NCBI RefSeq assembly: GCF_016907275.1
Contig: NZ_JAFBBP010000001.1
Coordinates: 3,772,001-3,836,000 of the forward strand
Reading direction: 5' to 3'
DNA length: 64,000 bases
DNA from: Micromonospora luteifusca
GTDB taxonomy: Bacteria; Actinomycetota; Actinomycetes; Mycobacteriales; Micromonosporaceae
In this document: positions 50,286-58,619 of the stretch, piece after piece
Layout of the letters: each line of letters opens with the position of its first letter
Numbering within the stretch: the stretch's first letter is position 1
The notes under the pieces: generated by a model
What the model was told of the DNA's origin: nothing
What the model saw: only the letters and a program-made list of their open reading frames with translations
The model's database searches: none
Program-made: the position numbers and the translations under genes

Positions 50286-51833
50286 GTGACAACCAGCACC
50301 GCGGCCCCACCCGCACCCGAATCGGCCGGCACCGCCCGCTCATCCGTCCGTGGCTCCCGCGCGGTGACCCTGATCGCCATGTGCCTGGGCGCGATGATCA
50401 CGTTCCTGCAGATCACCGCGACGGTCTCCGCCCTGACCACGATCCAGCAGGATCTGCAGGTCGACCCGACCACCCTGGTCTGGATCCCCAGCGCCTACAC
50501 CCTGGTGGTGGCGAGCGTGGTGCTGTCCGCAGCCACCCTGGGTAACCGCTACGGGCGCAAGCGCATGTTCGGTGCCGGAGTCATCGCGATGATCGTGGGC
50601 GCCGCCGTCGTGGCCGGTGCCCCGACCGTGGCCTGGGTCATCGTCGGGCAGTTGGTGGCGGGCCTCGGCGGGGCCCTGATCCTGCCGAACAGCCTCGCGA
50701 TCCTCGGTGCGACCTTCACCGACCCGCACCGACGTACCGAGGTCATCACCGCCTGGTCGGCGGCCTCCGGCATCGGGCTCGCGATCGGCCCACTCATCGC
50801 CGGCGCGCTGCTGCGGCACTACCAGTGGCACAGCGTCTACCTGTCGACGATCGTGCTCGGCGTGCTCACCCTCGTCGTCGCCGCCATCGGGGTGGCCGAG
50901 TCGCGGCCGAGCGCCGCCCGACTCGACGTGCCCGGCCTGCTGCTCGGCACCGTCGCCATCGCCGCAGCCGTCTACGCGATGATCCAGGGCGGCAAGGACG
51001 GCTACACCAGCCCGGTCGTGACGGCGGCCTGGATCGTCGCGGTCGTCGCACTGGTCGGGTTCGTGCTGGTCGAGCGGCGGGCCAGCGCGCCGATGCTCGA
51101 CGTACGGCTGTTCCGGTCCGCCTCGTTCAGCGCCGTCATGGTCGTCGCCGCGGTGTCGCTGTTCGGCTTCACCGGCGTGGCGATCCTGTTGGTTCTCTTC
51201 CACGAACGTGCCCAGGCCCTCAGCCCGCTGGACACCGGCTGGCGGATGTTGGTGCTCTTCGGCGCCTACGTGCTCGTCGCCTTCGGCGCCGGGCGCGTGA
51301 TCCGTCGTACCGGCTTCAAATTGCCGCTCACCCTCGGCCTGGTCCTCGGTGCGGTGGCCAGCTTCGCTCTGGCGGCCCAGGGGCCGGCCACGCCGTTCGG
51401 ACACCGCTGGGCGCTGTTCGCCCTCTTCGGTGTCGCTGGTGGCCTGGTGGTGGCGCCGGCGACCGCCGCGGCGCTGGCCAGCGTCGCGCCCGCGCAGGCC
51501 GGCATGGCCTCCGGTGCGGTCAACGCCGCCCGGCAGGTCGGCTCGGTGCTCGGTTCGTCCCTGCTGGGCACGCTGCTCACCACCACGATGCTGGCCGACC
51601 TGCCTGACCGGCTCGTCGCCCACCAGGTCGACGAACCCACGAGGACCATCGTGCGGGCGGCGGCGGCCACCGGTGCCACCGGCGACCAGCCGCTGCCCGA
51701 TTCGGTACGAGCGGCGCTCGCGGAAGCGTTGACCTCGGGAGTCCAGGCTGGGTTGCGAGTGAACGGAATCGTCTTCCTCGTCACCGCCGTGCTCGTGCTC
51801 GCGCTCGTCCGCAACCGCCCGCACAACCACTAG
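50286..51833 (+). CDS. MFS multidrug efflux transporter (DHA2 type)
   Basis: A 515-residue transporter with 14 predicted helices, the DHA2 pattern. Motif A between helices 2 and 3 reads GNRYGRKRMFG, and motif C-like sequence WSAASGIGLAIGPLIAGALL lies in helix 5. Proton-driven export of lipophilic drugs is the family role. GTG 50286 has GAGGA at a five-base spacer; upstream in-frame codons overlap the operator and are not counted. Control by the adjacent HxlR protein is expected. Confidence 0.9.
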   Translation: MTTSTAAPPAPESAGTARSSVRGSRAVTLIAMCLGAMITFLQITATVSALTTIQQDLQVDPTTLVWIPSAYTLVVASVVLSAATLGNRYGRKRMFGAGVIAMIVGAAVVAGAPTVAWVIVGQLVAGLGGALILPNSLAILGATFTDPHRRTEVITAWSAASGIGLAIGPLIAGALLRHYQWHSVYLSTIVLGVLTLVVAAIGVAESRPSAARLDVPGLLLGTVAIAAAVYAMIQGGKDGYTSPVVTAAWIVAVVALVGFVLVERRASAPMLDVRLFRSASFSAVMVVAAVSLFGFTGVAILLVLFHERAQALSPLDTGWRMLVLFGAYVLVAFGAGRVIRRTGFKLPLTLGLVLGAVASFALAAQGPATPFGHRWALFALFGVAGGLVVAPATAAALASVAPAQAGMASGAVNAARQVGSVLGSSLLGTLLTTTMLADLPDRLVAHQVDEPTRTIVRAAAATGATGDQPLPDSVRAALAEALTSGVQAGLRVNGIVFLVTAVLVLALVRNRPHNH

Positions 51834-51843
51834 GACGGCCTCC

Positions 51844-51860
51844 GGCCGGGCGATCCGGCC
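51844..51860. terminator. Short GC hairpin after the MFS gene
   Basis: GGCCGG-GCGAT-CCGGCC, ten bases after the MFS stop. A run of five T at about 51920-51924 is too distant to belong to it. Probably a weak terminator. The rest of 51834-52202 holds no gene I can support beyond the palindrome listed separately. Confidence 0.35.
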
Positions 51861-51955
51861 CGCCTCCACCCGCTGGAGTGAACCGCGCGACGACTCAACC
51901 GCATCGCGCCCTGAGCGCCTTTTTGTGCCGGCTGGCTTGATGGCCTTGGTTTGTG

Positions 51956-51971
51956 ACTGCACATGTGCAGT
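51956..51971. promoter_or_regulatory. Perfect 16-bp palindrome upstream of the glycan operon
   Basis: ACTGCACATGTGCAGT is fully self-complementary. It lies about 230 bp before the first gene of the glycosyltransferase-GH130 operon in otherwise gene-free DNA. It has the form of a homodimer operator site. Confidence 0.5.
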
Positions 51972-52202
51972 TGAACACCGCGAGGGCGTACGGTGAACAC
52001 GTCGCCCGGGAACCCGGTGGCCGCCAGACGCCGTCGCCACCAGCCCATCAGGGGCGTTATCGATCGTCATCCCCATCGCCGCGATGTGCTGGTCGTGTTG
52101 GTTGATCACCGACCACGTCCCAGCTGTCGGATTCGCCGCTCGTTGCGGCCGGGACGGCTGAGGGTCCGGGTGCGACAGGCGTTCACACCGCTGTCCGCGC
52201 GA

Positions 52203-52412
52203 ATGACCGTTCTGAACGCCTTAACCAGGGAGCACCAGATGAGGATCGCCAGGCACAGGATCGTCAGCGCGCTGCGCGACCGGGGCCAGCAGGCCAGGGC
52301 CGACTGGGTCGAGCGCGAGCTGCCCGAGCGGGTGGACCCGGCGAAGCACTCCGGGCTGCTCGCCACCCTGCACCTCGACCCGGCTGACCTCGCCGACGCG
52401 CCATCCCCGTGA
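52203..52412 (+). CDS. Small hypothetical protein (69 aa) heading the glycan operon
   Basis: A 69-residue hydrophilic protein, helix-rich and very charged (MRIARHRIVSALRDRGQQAR, ADWVERELPERVDPAKHSGL). I do not recognise it. The stop overlaps the GTG of the first glycosyltransferase (GTGA), which is strong evidence that it is translated with it. No good Shine-Dalgarno precedes the ATG at 52203; an internal ATG twelve codons later (52239) is possible. It may be a regulatory or complex-forming partner of the enzymes behind it. Confidence 0.65.
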   Translation: MTVLNALTREHQMRIARHRIVSALRDRGQQARADWVERELPERVDPAKHSGLLATLHLDPADLADAPSP

Positions 52413-53413
52413 GGGTTGCGCTGCTCGGACCGGTCGCCTGGCGTACGCCCCCGCACCACTACGGGCCGTGGGAGCAGGTGACCGGCCTGCTCGCCGAAGG
52501 GCTGGCCAACCGCGGCGTCGACGTGACGCTCTTCGCGACACTGGACTCCGTCACCTCCGCCCAACTCGACGGAGTCTGTCCCCGGGGGTACGCGGACGAC
52601 CCGGACATGGACGGTCGGGTGTGGGAGGCCATGCACGTCTCCCACGCGATGGCCCGCTCGGCACAGTTCGATCTGGTGCACAGTCACCTCGACTGGCTGC
52701 CACTGGCGTTCGCGGACCACTGCGACGCTCCGTTGCTGACCACGGTGCACGGCTTCTCCGGCGCGGGGATCCTGCCCGCGTACGCCCGCGCCCGCTCGTC
52801 GTACGTGTCGATCTCCGACGCCGACCGGGCGCCGGAGCTCGACTACGTCGCCACGGTGCACCACGGCGTCGACCTCGGCGGGCTGCCGTTCACCAGTGAC
52901 GCCGGTCCAGGGCTGGCGGCCTTCGGCCGGATCCACCCCGACAAGGGCACCCACACCGCGATCGAGATCGCCCGCCGCGCCGGTCGACCGCTGACCATCT
53001 GCGGGATCGTGCAGGACGAACGGTACTTCGCCGAACAGGTGGCTCCGCACATCGATGGTGATCAGGTCGTATTCCTCGGGTCGGTCGGCCCGCAGCGGCG
53101 AGCCGAGGTGCTGGGAACCAGCGCCGCTCTGCTGCACCCGATCGCCTTCGACGAGCCGTTCGGGCTGTCGGTGGTGGAGTCGATGGTCTGCGGCACTCCG
53201 GTCGTCGCCTACCAGCGGGGGTCCATGCCGGAGGTCATCGACGAGGGTGTGACGGGTTTCCTCGTCCACACCGTCGACCAGGCCGTCGACGCGATCACCC
53301 GGGTCGACGGCCTGGACCGGGCCGAGTGCCGGGCGCGGGCTCAGCAGCGCTTCGGCGCGGACCGGATGGTCACCGACTATCTCGCGGTCTACGACCAGCT
53401 CGTCCACGGCTGA
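52409..53413 (+). CDS. GT4-family glycosyltransferase (first)
   Basis: A 334-residue GT-B enzyme. The N-terminal lobe begins MRVALLGPVAWRTPPHHYGP (a GT4-type opening with the acceptor loop) and contains LVHSHLDW and TTVHGFSG. The C-terminal lobe has AFGRIHPDKGTHTAIEIAR for nucleotide-sugar binding and the EX7E segment DEPFGLSVVESMVCGTPVVA. Donor and acceptor are unknown; the GH130 gene in the operon points to mannose. It is coupled to the 69-aa gene and followed after 105 bp by a second glycosyltransferase. Confidence 0.92.
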   Translation: MRVALLGPVAWRTPPHHYGPWEQVTGLLAEGLANRGVDVTLFATLDSVTSAQLDGVCPRGYADDPDMDGRVWEAMHVSHAMARSAQFDLVHSHLDWLPLAFADHCDAPLLTTVHGFSGAGILPAYARARSSYVSISDADRAPELDYVATVHHGVDLGGLPFTSDAGPGLAAFGRIHPDKGTHTAIEIARRAGRPLTICGIVQDERYFAEQVAPHIDGDQVVFLGSVGPQRRAEVLGTSAALLHPIAFDEPFGLSVVESMVCGTPVVAYQRGSMPEVIDEGVTGFLVHTVDQAVDAITRVDGLDRAECRARAQQRFGADRMVTDYLAVYDQLVHG

Positions 53414-53518
53414 ACCAACCCGTCCCGCCGGTCACACACGCTGACCGGCGTGCGCCGTCCCCGCGTGAGGCTCGCCCCTGTTCGGGGGGCCGGCCGACAA
53501 CCGGAAGGCCCCAGTTTC

Positions 53519-54655
53519 ATGCCCAGCTACGGATTCCTCAGCACCCACCCACCGACCCGGTGCGGACTGGCCACGTTCAACTCCGCCCTGGCCGCCCAGT
53601 TGACCGCCGACGGCACACACGGTGGCATCGTTCGGGTCACCGACCACGGCGACGACCAGCGCCCGACGCCCGGGGTCGTGCACACCTGGTCGGCCCGTAC
53701 CCCGGGCGGCTGGCGGGACGCGGCGGCTGCCCTGAACGCCTTCGACGTGGCGATCGTTCAGCACGAGTACGGCATCTACCCCGGCAACGACGGCGAGGAC
53801 GTCCTGCCTCTGCTGCGGCGGCTCACCGTGCCGACCATCGTGGTCCTGCACACCGTGCTCAGTCAGCCTTCCGCCCGGCAGAAGTCCCTGTTGGAGCAGA
53901 TCGTGGCCACCGCCGGGGCGGTCGTCACGATGACCGACACCGCCCGTGACCGGCTGCTCGTCGGATACGCCGTCACGGCAGGCAAGGTGACGGTCATCCC
54001 GCACGGCGCTGCCGAACTTGCCGGCGTACCGGTCGAGCGGCGTACCCGTCCGCACCTGCTGACCTGGGGGCTGCTCGGCCCCGGCAAGGGTGTCGAGTGG
54101 TCGTTGCGGGCCCTCGCGCGGTTGCAGGATCTCGAACCGACGCCGACCTACACGGTGGCCGGGCGGACCCACCCGAAGGTGATCGAGCACCACGGCGAGT
54201 CGTACCGGGCCGGGCTGCACCAGCTCGGCGCCCAACTGGGCGTCGCGCACGCCGTCGACTACCAGGACGTCTACCACGACCAGGAGGCACTGGGCCTTCT
54301 GATCCGTTCCGCGGACGTGGTCGTCCTGCCCTACGACTCCCGCGAACAGGTCACCTCCGGCGTACTCATCGAAGCGGTCGCCGCCGGGGTGCCCGTCGTG
54401 GCGACGGCGTTCCCGCACGCCGTCGAGCTGCTGACCGGCGGGCCGGGGCTGGTCGTACCCCACCAGAACCCGGCAGCGCTGGCCAAGGCGATCCGGCGGG
54501 TCCTGACCGAACCGGGCCTGGCCGCCCGGTTGGCAGGGCGGGTCCGCCCGCTGGCCGCGCACCTGCGCTGGCCGGCGGTGGCGGCACGCTACGGCACGCT
54601 CGCCGAAGAACTCACTGATGCCCGCTCACCTGCGGTGAGCGCGGTGTCGGCGTGA
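53519..54655 (+). CDS. GT4-family glycosyltransferase (second)
   Basis: A 378-residue GT-B enzyme. It starts PSYGFLSTHPPTRCGLATFN and has VAIVQHEYGIYPGNDGED in the N-lobe. In the C-lobe, LLTWGLLGPGKGVEWSLRAL and VLPYDSREQVTSGVLIEAVA with GVPVVATAFPHAVELL give the donor-binding region; the usual first Glu of EX7E is replaced within QVTSGVLIE. The ATG at 53519 has GGAAGG about eleven bases upstream. Its stop overlaps the next gene (GTGA). Probably adds a second sugar of the same glycan. Confidence 0.9.
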   Translation: MPSYGFLSTHPPTRCGLATFNSALAAQLTADGTHGGIVRVTDHGDDQRPTPGVVHTWSARTPGGWRDAAAALNAFDVAIVQHEYGIYPGNDGEDVLPLLRRLTVPTIVVLHTVLSQPSARQKSLLEQIVATAGAVVTMTDTARDRLLVGYAVTAGKVTVIPHGAAELAGVPVERRTRPHLLTWGLLGPGKGVEWSLRALARLQDLEPTPTYTVAGRTHPKVIEHHGESYRAGLHQLGAQLGVAHAVDYQDVYHDQEALGLLIRSADVVVLPYDSREQVTSGVLIEAVAAGVPVVATAFPHAVELLTGGPGLVVPHQNPAALAKAIRRVLTEPGLAARLAGRVRPLAAHLRWPAVAARYGTLAEELTDARSPAVSAVSA

Positions 54656-55704
54656 CCGCGACCACCGGCCGACCCCGGACACCAACGCATGGGCGCTGGG
54701 TGACGGCACCCACGCCGAGCTTCGCGCACCTGGCTCGGCTGAGCGACGACACCGGCCTGTTCGAGCATGCCCGGCACGCCATCGTCCGCCGCGAGCACGG
54801 CTACTGCACCGACGACGTGGCCCGCGGCTTGGTCGTCATCAGCCGCGAGCCGGAGCCGAGCGAGGAGTTGCTCCGGCTCGCGGAGTGCTATCTCGCATTC
54901 CTGACCCACGCGCAGGACGCCAGCGGCGCCTTCCACAACCGGCTCGGGCACGACCGGCACTGGGCCGACGAACCAGGGCTCGGCGACTGGTGGGGTCGGG
55001 CGCTGTGGGGCCTGGGCACGGCCGTCGCCCGCAGCCCCGCGCCCTGGGTACGGGAGGAGGCGCTTGTCGCGTTCAGCCGGGCTGCCACCCGGCGCACCAA
55101 GTTCCCGCACGCGATGGCTTTCGCCGGGCTGGGCGCGGCTGAGGTGCTCCGTCGTCACCCGGGTCACGTCGCCGCCGCGTCCCTGCTGTCGGACGCGGCC
55201 AGCACGGTTGGCCCGGCGGGGTCCGACCCGCGGTGGCCGTGGCCACGGTCGGCGTTGACCTACGCCAACGCGGCCCTCGCCGAGGTGGTCATCGTCGCCA
55301 GCCAACTGCGTGAGGGTGGCCCACCCCTCGACGAGGGTCTGCGGATGTTGGCCTGGTTGCGCGATATCCAGCTCCGCGACGGGCGACTGTCGGTCGTACC
55401 GGCAAGAGGATGGCGGGACGGCGCGGTACGCCTGCGCCACGACCAGCAGCCGATCGAGGTCGCGGCGTTCGCCGATGCCTGCGCCACGGCGGCCACGGTC
55501 ACCGGCGATCCCGAGTGGGACGACGGGGTGCGCCAGGCGGTCGGGTGGTTCCTCGGTGACAACGACCTCGGCACGCCGATGTGGGATCCGGAGACCGGCG
55601 GCGGCTACGACGGGCTGACCGCGCACGGGCCCAACCTCAATCAGGGCGCCGAATCCACCCTCGCACTCATCTCCACCCTGCAGCACGCCCGGCGGTGGTC
55701 GTGA
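54652..55704 (+). CDS. (alpha/alpha)6-toroid glycan enzyme of unknown specificity
   Basis: A 350-residue protein rich in regularly spaced helices. Key blocks are HGYCTDDVARGLVVI, FHNRLGHDRHWADEPGLGDW, WGRALWGLGTAVARS and RWPWPRSALTYANAALAEVV, and late LRHDQQPIEVAAFADACATA. Conserved Asp, Arg, Trp and His at helix ends fit toroid-fold glycosidases or epimerase-like enzymes acting on mannosyl glycans. It is coupled to the second glycosyltransferase (GTGA) and to the GH130 gene (GTGA). The exact reaction is not known to me; such genes are sometimes labelled glycosyltransferases from context only. Confidence 0.75.
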   Translation: MTATTGRPRTPTHGRWVTAPTPSFAHLARLSDDTGLFEHARHAIVRREHGYCTDDVARGLVVISREPEPSEELLRLAECYLAFLTHAQDASGAFHNRLGHDRHWADEPGLGDWWGRALWGLGTAVARSPAPWVREEALVAFSRAATRRTKFPHAMAFAGLGAAEVLRRHPGHVAAASLLSDAASTVGPAGSDPRWPWPRSALTYANAALAEVVIVASQLREGGPPLDEGLRMLAWLRDIQLRDGRLSVVPARGWRDGAVRLRHDQQPIEVAAFADACATAATVTGDPEWDDGVRQAVGWFLGDNDLGTPMWDPETGGGYDGLTAHGPNLNQGAESTLALISTLQHARRWS

Positions 55705-57191
55705 CCCGGGGCCTGGCCGTCCGGCAGGACGTCACTCTGGCCCCGGATCCACGCCGGGTCATCGTCAAGCTCTTCGTCCCGGGTGAGGACGCCGCGGTGG
55801 TACGCACCCGGGCGCGGGCACTCATCGACCGGGTCGCGCAGCTCGACGACGAGGAGACCGGCCGGCTGTTGCGGGACACCTTCGACCGCTTCGGCGCCCG
55901 GCACCGCGACCTGGCCGGCACGTTCCACCACCATTACGGCCTCGTCCGGCACCGGGCCGCCCGGGCTCGGGATCTCTCGCCCACCAGCCGGCTGCTGGTC
56001 GGCGCCTACTTCAGCCACGAGTACGCCGTCGAGGCCGCCGCCCTGTGCAACCCGTCGATGGTGGCCCACCCGGACCAGACGGATCTGGGCACCGGTCAGT
56101 TGCGCGTCGCGGTCAGCCTGCGCCAGATCGGCGAGGGTCATGTGTCGTCCATCGGGTTCGCCACCGCGGTCCTCGGACCCGGGCGACAGCTCAGTGTCGC
56201 CGACCGGGCCGGCCCGCTGGCGGTGGGGCAGCGGATGGGCCTGCGGCACCGCCGGGACCTGCTCGTTGCCGGCCTCGCCGAGGAGGACTGCGACAACGAG
56301 GTCACCGCCACCGTGCTGGATGCCCTGCCCGACCGGTACGACGAGGTCACCTTCGAGCGGGTGCTCGGCAACCTGCCACCGGATCTGCTCTCCCGCAGTA
56401 CCGGGTTGGGGACCGTCGAACAACTGCGTCGCACCAATGCCGGTAGCTATGCCACGGCCTTCCCCGCCGACACGGCTCTGCACCAGCGGGTGCTCTGGCC
56501 GGCCACCCCGGCAGAGAGCAGTGGCATGGAGGACGCGCGGTTCGTCCGCTTCGTCGATGAGACGGGGCCGGTGTACCGGGCCACCTATACCGCCTACGAC
56601 GGCCGGAGCATCGCCACCCGTGCGCTGGTCAGCAGCGACCTGCGCCGCTTCGAGATGATGCCGATGCGCGGGCCGGGTGCTCGTAACAAGGGGCTCGCGC
56701 TGTTTCCGCGTACCGTCGGCGGCCGGCACCTGGCGTTGTGCCGTGCCGACGGGGAGACGATCGGCCTGACCGTCCTGGACGGCGAGAACCGCTGGCAGGC
56801 TCCGACCCCGCTGCACGCCCCGAGCGACAGCTGGGAGTTGATCCAGGTCGGCAACTGCGGGTCTCCGATCGAGACCGACGCCGGCTGGCTCGTGCTCACC
56901 CACGGTGTCGGGCCGATGCGCCGGTACGCGATCGGCGCGCTCCTGCTCGATCTGCACCGACCTGAGCGGGTCCTCGCGCGCCTTCCCGGTGCGCTCCTGT
57001 CACCCGACGAGAACGACCGGGACGGTTACGTGCCCAACGTCGTCTACTCCTGCGGAGCGGTCATCCACGACGGTGAGCTGTGGTTGCCGTACGGGGCAGG
57101 TGACGCCCGGGTGGGTTTCGCCACCGTGCCGGTGCGCGCTCTCCTCGCTGCGATGCTGGAATCCCCAGCAACGAGCGACCGGGACGGATGA
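55701..57191 (+). CDS. GH130-family beta-mannoside phosphorylase/hydrolase
   Basis: A 496-residue five-bladed propeller enzyme. GH130 features are AAALCNPSMVAHPDQ, GMEDARFVRFVDETGPVYRA with the general-acid Asp region, GPGARNKGLALFPRTVGGRH, QVGNCGSPIETDAGWLVLTH and a late NVVYSCGAVIHDGELWLPYG. The family cleaves beta-mannosides, most members by phosphorolysis to mannose 1-phosphate. No signal peptide, so it works inside the cell. About 140 extra N-terminal residues precede the propeller. As the last gene of a synthesis-type operon it may recycle or trim the glycan made by the two transferases. Confidence 0.88.
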   Translation: MTRGLAVRQDVTLAPDPRRVIVKLFVPGEDAAVVRTRARALIDRVAQLDDEETGRLLRDTFDRFGARHRDLAGTFHHHYGLVRHRAARARDLSPTSRLLVGAYFSHEYAVEAAALCNPSMVAHPDQTDLGTGQLRVAVSLRQIGEGHVSSIGFATAVLGPGRQLSVADRAGPLAVGQRMGLRHRRDLLVAGLAEEDCDNEVTATVLDALPDRYDEVTFERVLGNLPPDLLSRSTGLGTVEQLRRTNAGSYATAFPADTALHQRVLWPATPAESSGMEDARFVRFVDETGPVYRATYTAYDGRSIATRALVSSDLRRFEMMPMRGPGARNKGLALFPRTVGGRHLALCRADGETIGLTVLDGENRWQAPTPLHAPSDSWELIQVGNCGSPIETDAGWLVLTHGVGPMRRYAIGALLLDLHRPERVLARLPGALLSPDENDRDGYVPNVVYSCGAVIHDGELWLPYGAGDARVGFATVPVRALLAAMLESPATSDRDG

Positions 57192-57335
57192 TCGTCTGCG
57201 AGATGGGTGAGACGGGTGGGACGAAGGTGCCCGATCGGCCAGGAGTGGGCACGGAGTGAACACGGCCGGGCAGGGTAGCCTCACCGCTCGTCCTGCCGTG
57301 GCCGTACGGTCGGGGAGGACAGGGGGAGGCGGAGC

Positions 57336-58550
57336 ATGGTCGACGTCGGCGAGATGGTGCGTTGGCTGCAGCTCAACGCACCCCGAGGTGGGCCGGACGA
57401 ACTGTCCCAGTTGGTGGCCCGGGCGGCTCCCGCCATCGACGCCAGCGAGATCGTGATCTATCTCGCCGACTACACGCAGTCTCTCCTCGTGCCACTGCTC
57501 GGCGCGGGTCTCGTCCGGGACGCGTTGTCGATCGAGACGACCCTCGCCGGCCGGGCCTTCACCAACCTCGACATCCAACGCGCGCCCGACAACCCGGACC
57601 GGGTCTGGGTGCCGCTGCTGCTCGGGTGCGAACGGATGGGCGTGCTGGAGATCGTTTCGCCGGCCGCCGCCGACGTGGCGATGGACGGGCCGGCCTGGGA
57701 GGTGGCGGTCAACATCGCCCAGATCCTGGTCAACCGCCGGCTCTACGGTGACGTGGTCGAGCGGATGCGGCGACGTCTCCCGATGCAGGTCGCGGCCGAG
57801 ATCGTGTGGGGCCTGCTCCCGCCGCTGACCTTCGCCACCGACGACCTGGTGATCACCGCCATCCTCGAACCCTGTTACGACGTCGGCGGCGACATCTTCG
57901 ACTACGCGCTGAACGACGACGTGCTCAGTGTCGGGCTCTTCGACACCTGCGGGCACGGCATCAAGGCGAGCACCCTGGCCTCGCTGGTGGTCAGCGCGTA
58001 CCGCAACGCCCGTCGGTGTGGCCTGGACCTGGTCGACACGGCGATCAGCATCGACCGGTGGGTGCGTTCCGAGCATCCGAACTTCTTCGCGACCGGGCTG
58101 CTCATGGAGTTGGACCGCCAGACCGGCCGACTGACCATGATCAACGCAGGTCATCCCGGTGCGATGTTGCTGCGCGACGGCAAAGCCATCCGGGAGTTGC
58201 CGGGACCGACCGCGTTGCCGCTCGGTCTGGGCCACCTGTCCACCCGCCGCCCGCGGGTGCACGTGGAGGATCTGCACCCGGGCGACCGCATCCTCGCCTA
58301 CACCGACGGCATCACCGATGCGCGCAGCGCGGATGGGGAGCAGTTCGGGCTGGACCGGCTCGTCGACTTCGTCAACCGCGCACTCAACGACGGGTTGCCC
58401 AGCCCGGAGACGATGCGTCGGCTGGTGCGTGCCGTCGTCGGATATCAGGACGACAAGCTTGAGGACGACGCGACCGCACTCTTCGTGGAGTGGCAGCCGC
58501 CGCACCTGCCGCTCGCGCATCTTCGCGACCTGGCAGCGGGACGGTCCTGA
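57336..58550 (+). CDS. PP2C-type (SpoIIE-like) serine phosphatase with N-terminal GAF-like domain
   Basis: A 404-residue signalling phosphatase. Residues 1-135 form a GAF-like sensor. The SpoIIE/RsbU domain follows, with metal-binding Asp in EPCYDVGGDIFDYALN, the GLFDTCGHGIKASTLASLVV segment (GHGxxA), INAGHPGAMLLRDGK, YTDGITDARSADGEQFG and a final LEDDATALFVEW. Such enzymes dephosphorylate anti-anti-sigma factors and so free SigB/SigF-type sigma factors. A sigma factor of that type lies 1.1 kb downstream on the other strand, though no anti-sigma gene is near. GGGGAGGCGGAG precedes the ATG. Confidence 0.9.
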   Translation: MVDVGEMVRWLQLNAPRGGPDELSQLVARAAPAIDASEIVIYLADYTQSLLVPLLGAGLVRDALSIETTLAGRAFTNLDIQRAPDNPDRVWVPLLLGCERMGVLEIVSPAAADVAMDGPAWEVAVNIAQILVNRRLYGDVVERMRRRLPMQVAAEIVWGLLPPLTFATDDLVITAILEPCYDVGGDIFDYALNDDVLSVGLFDTCGHGIKASTLASLVVSAYRNARRCGLDLVDTAISIDRWVRSEHPNFFATGLLMELDRQTGRLTMINAGHPGAMLLRDGKAIRELPGPTALPLGLGHLSTRRPRVHVEDLHPGDRILAYTDGITDARSADGEQFGLDRLVDFVNRALNDGLPSPETMRRLVRAVVGYQDDKLEDDATALFVEWQPPHLPLAHLRDLAAGRS

Positions 58551-58568
58551 CCGTACCCAGTGGGATTT

Positions 58569-58613
58569 TGCACTCGCAGTGCACTTGTCTCCGCTGAGAG
58601 GGCTGTCTAGCGT
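58569..58613 (+). promoter_or_regulatory. Leaderless-type promoter with palindromic operator
   Basis: TGCACT-CGC-AGTGCA (58569-58583) is a perfect palindrome of the kind bound by TetR-type repressors. Right behind it TTGTCT (58585-58590), a 17-bp spacer and TAGCGT (58608-58613) form a good -35/-10 pair. The -10 ends six bases before the ATG of the DUF2855 gene, so transcription would begin at or next to the start codon. Confidence 0.6.
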
Positions 58614-58619
58614 CACCTC

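Noticed and set aside
51993..52202. N-terminal extension of the 69-aa protein
   Set aside because: The extra 70 codons are Arg/His-rich, lack a ribosome site and look non-coding.
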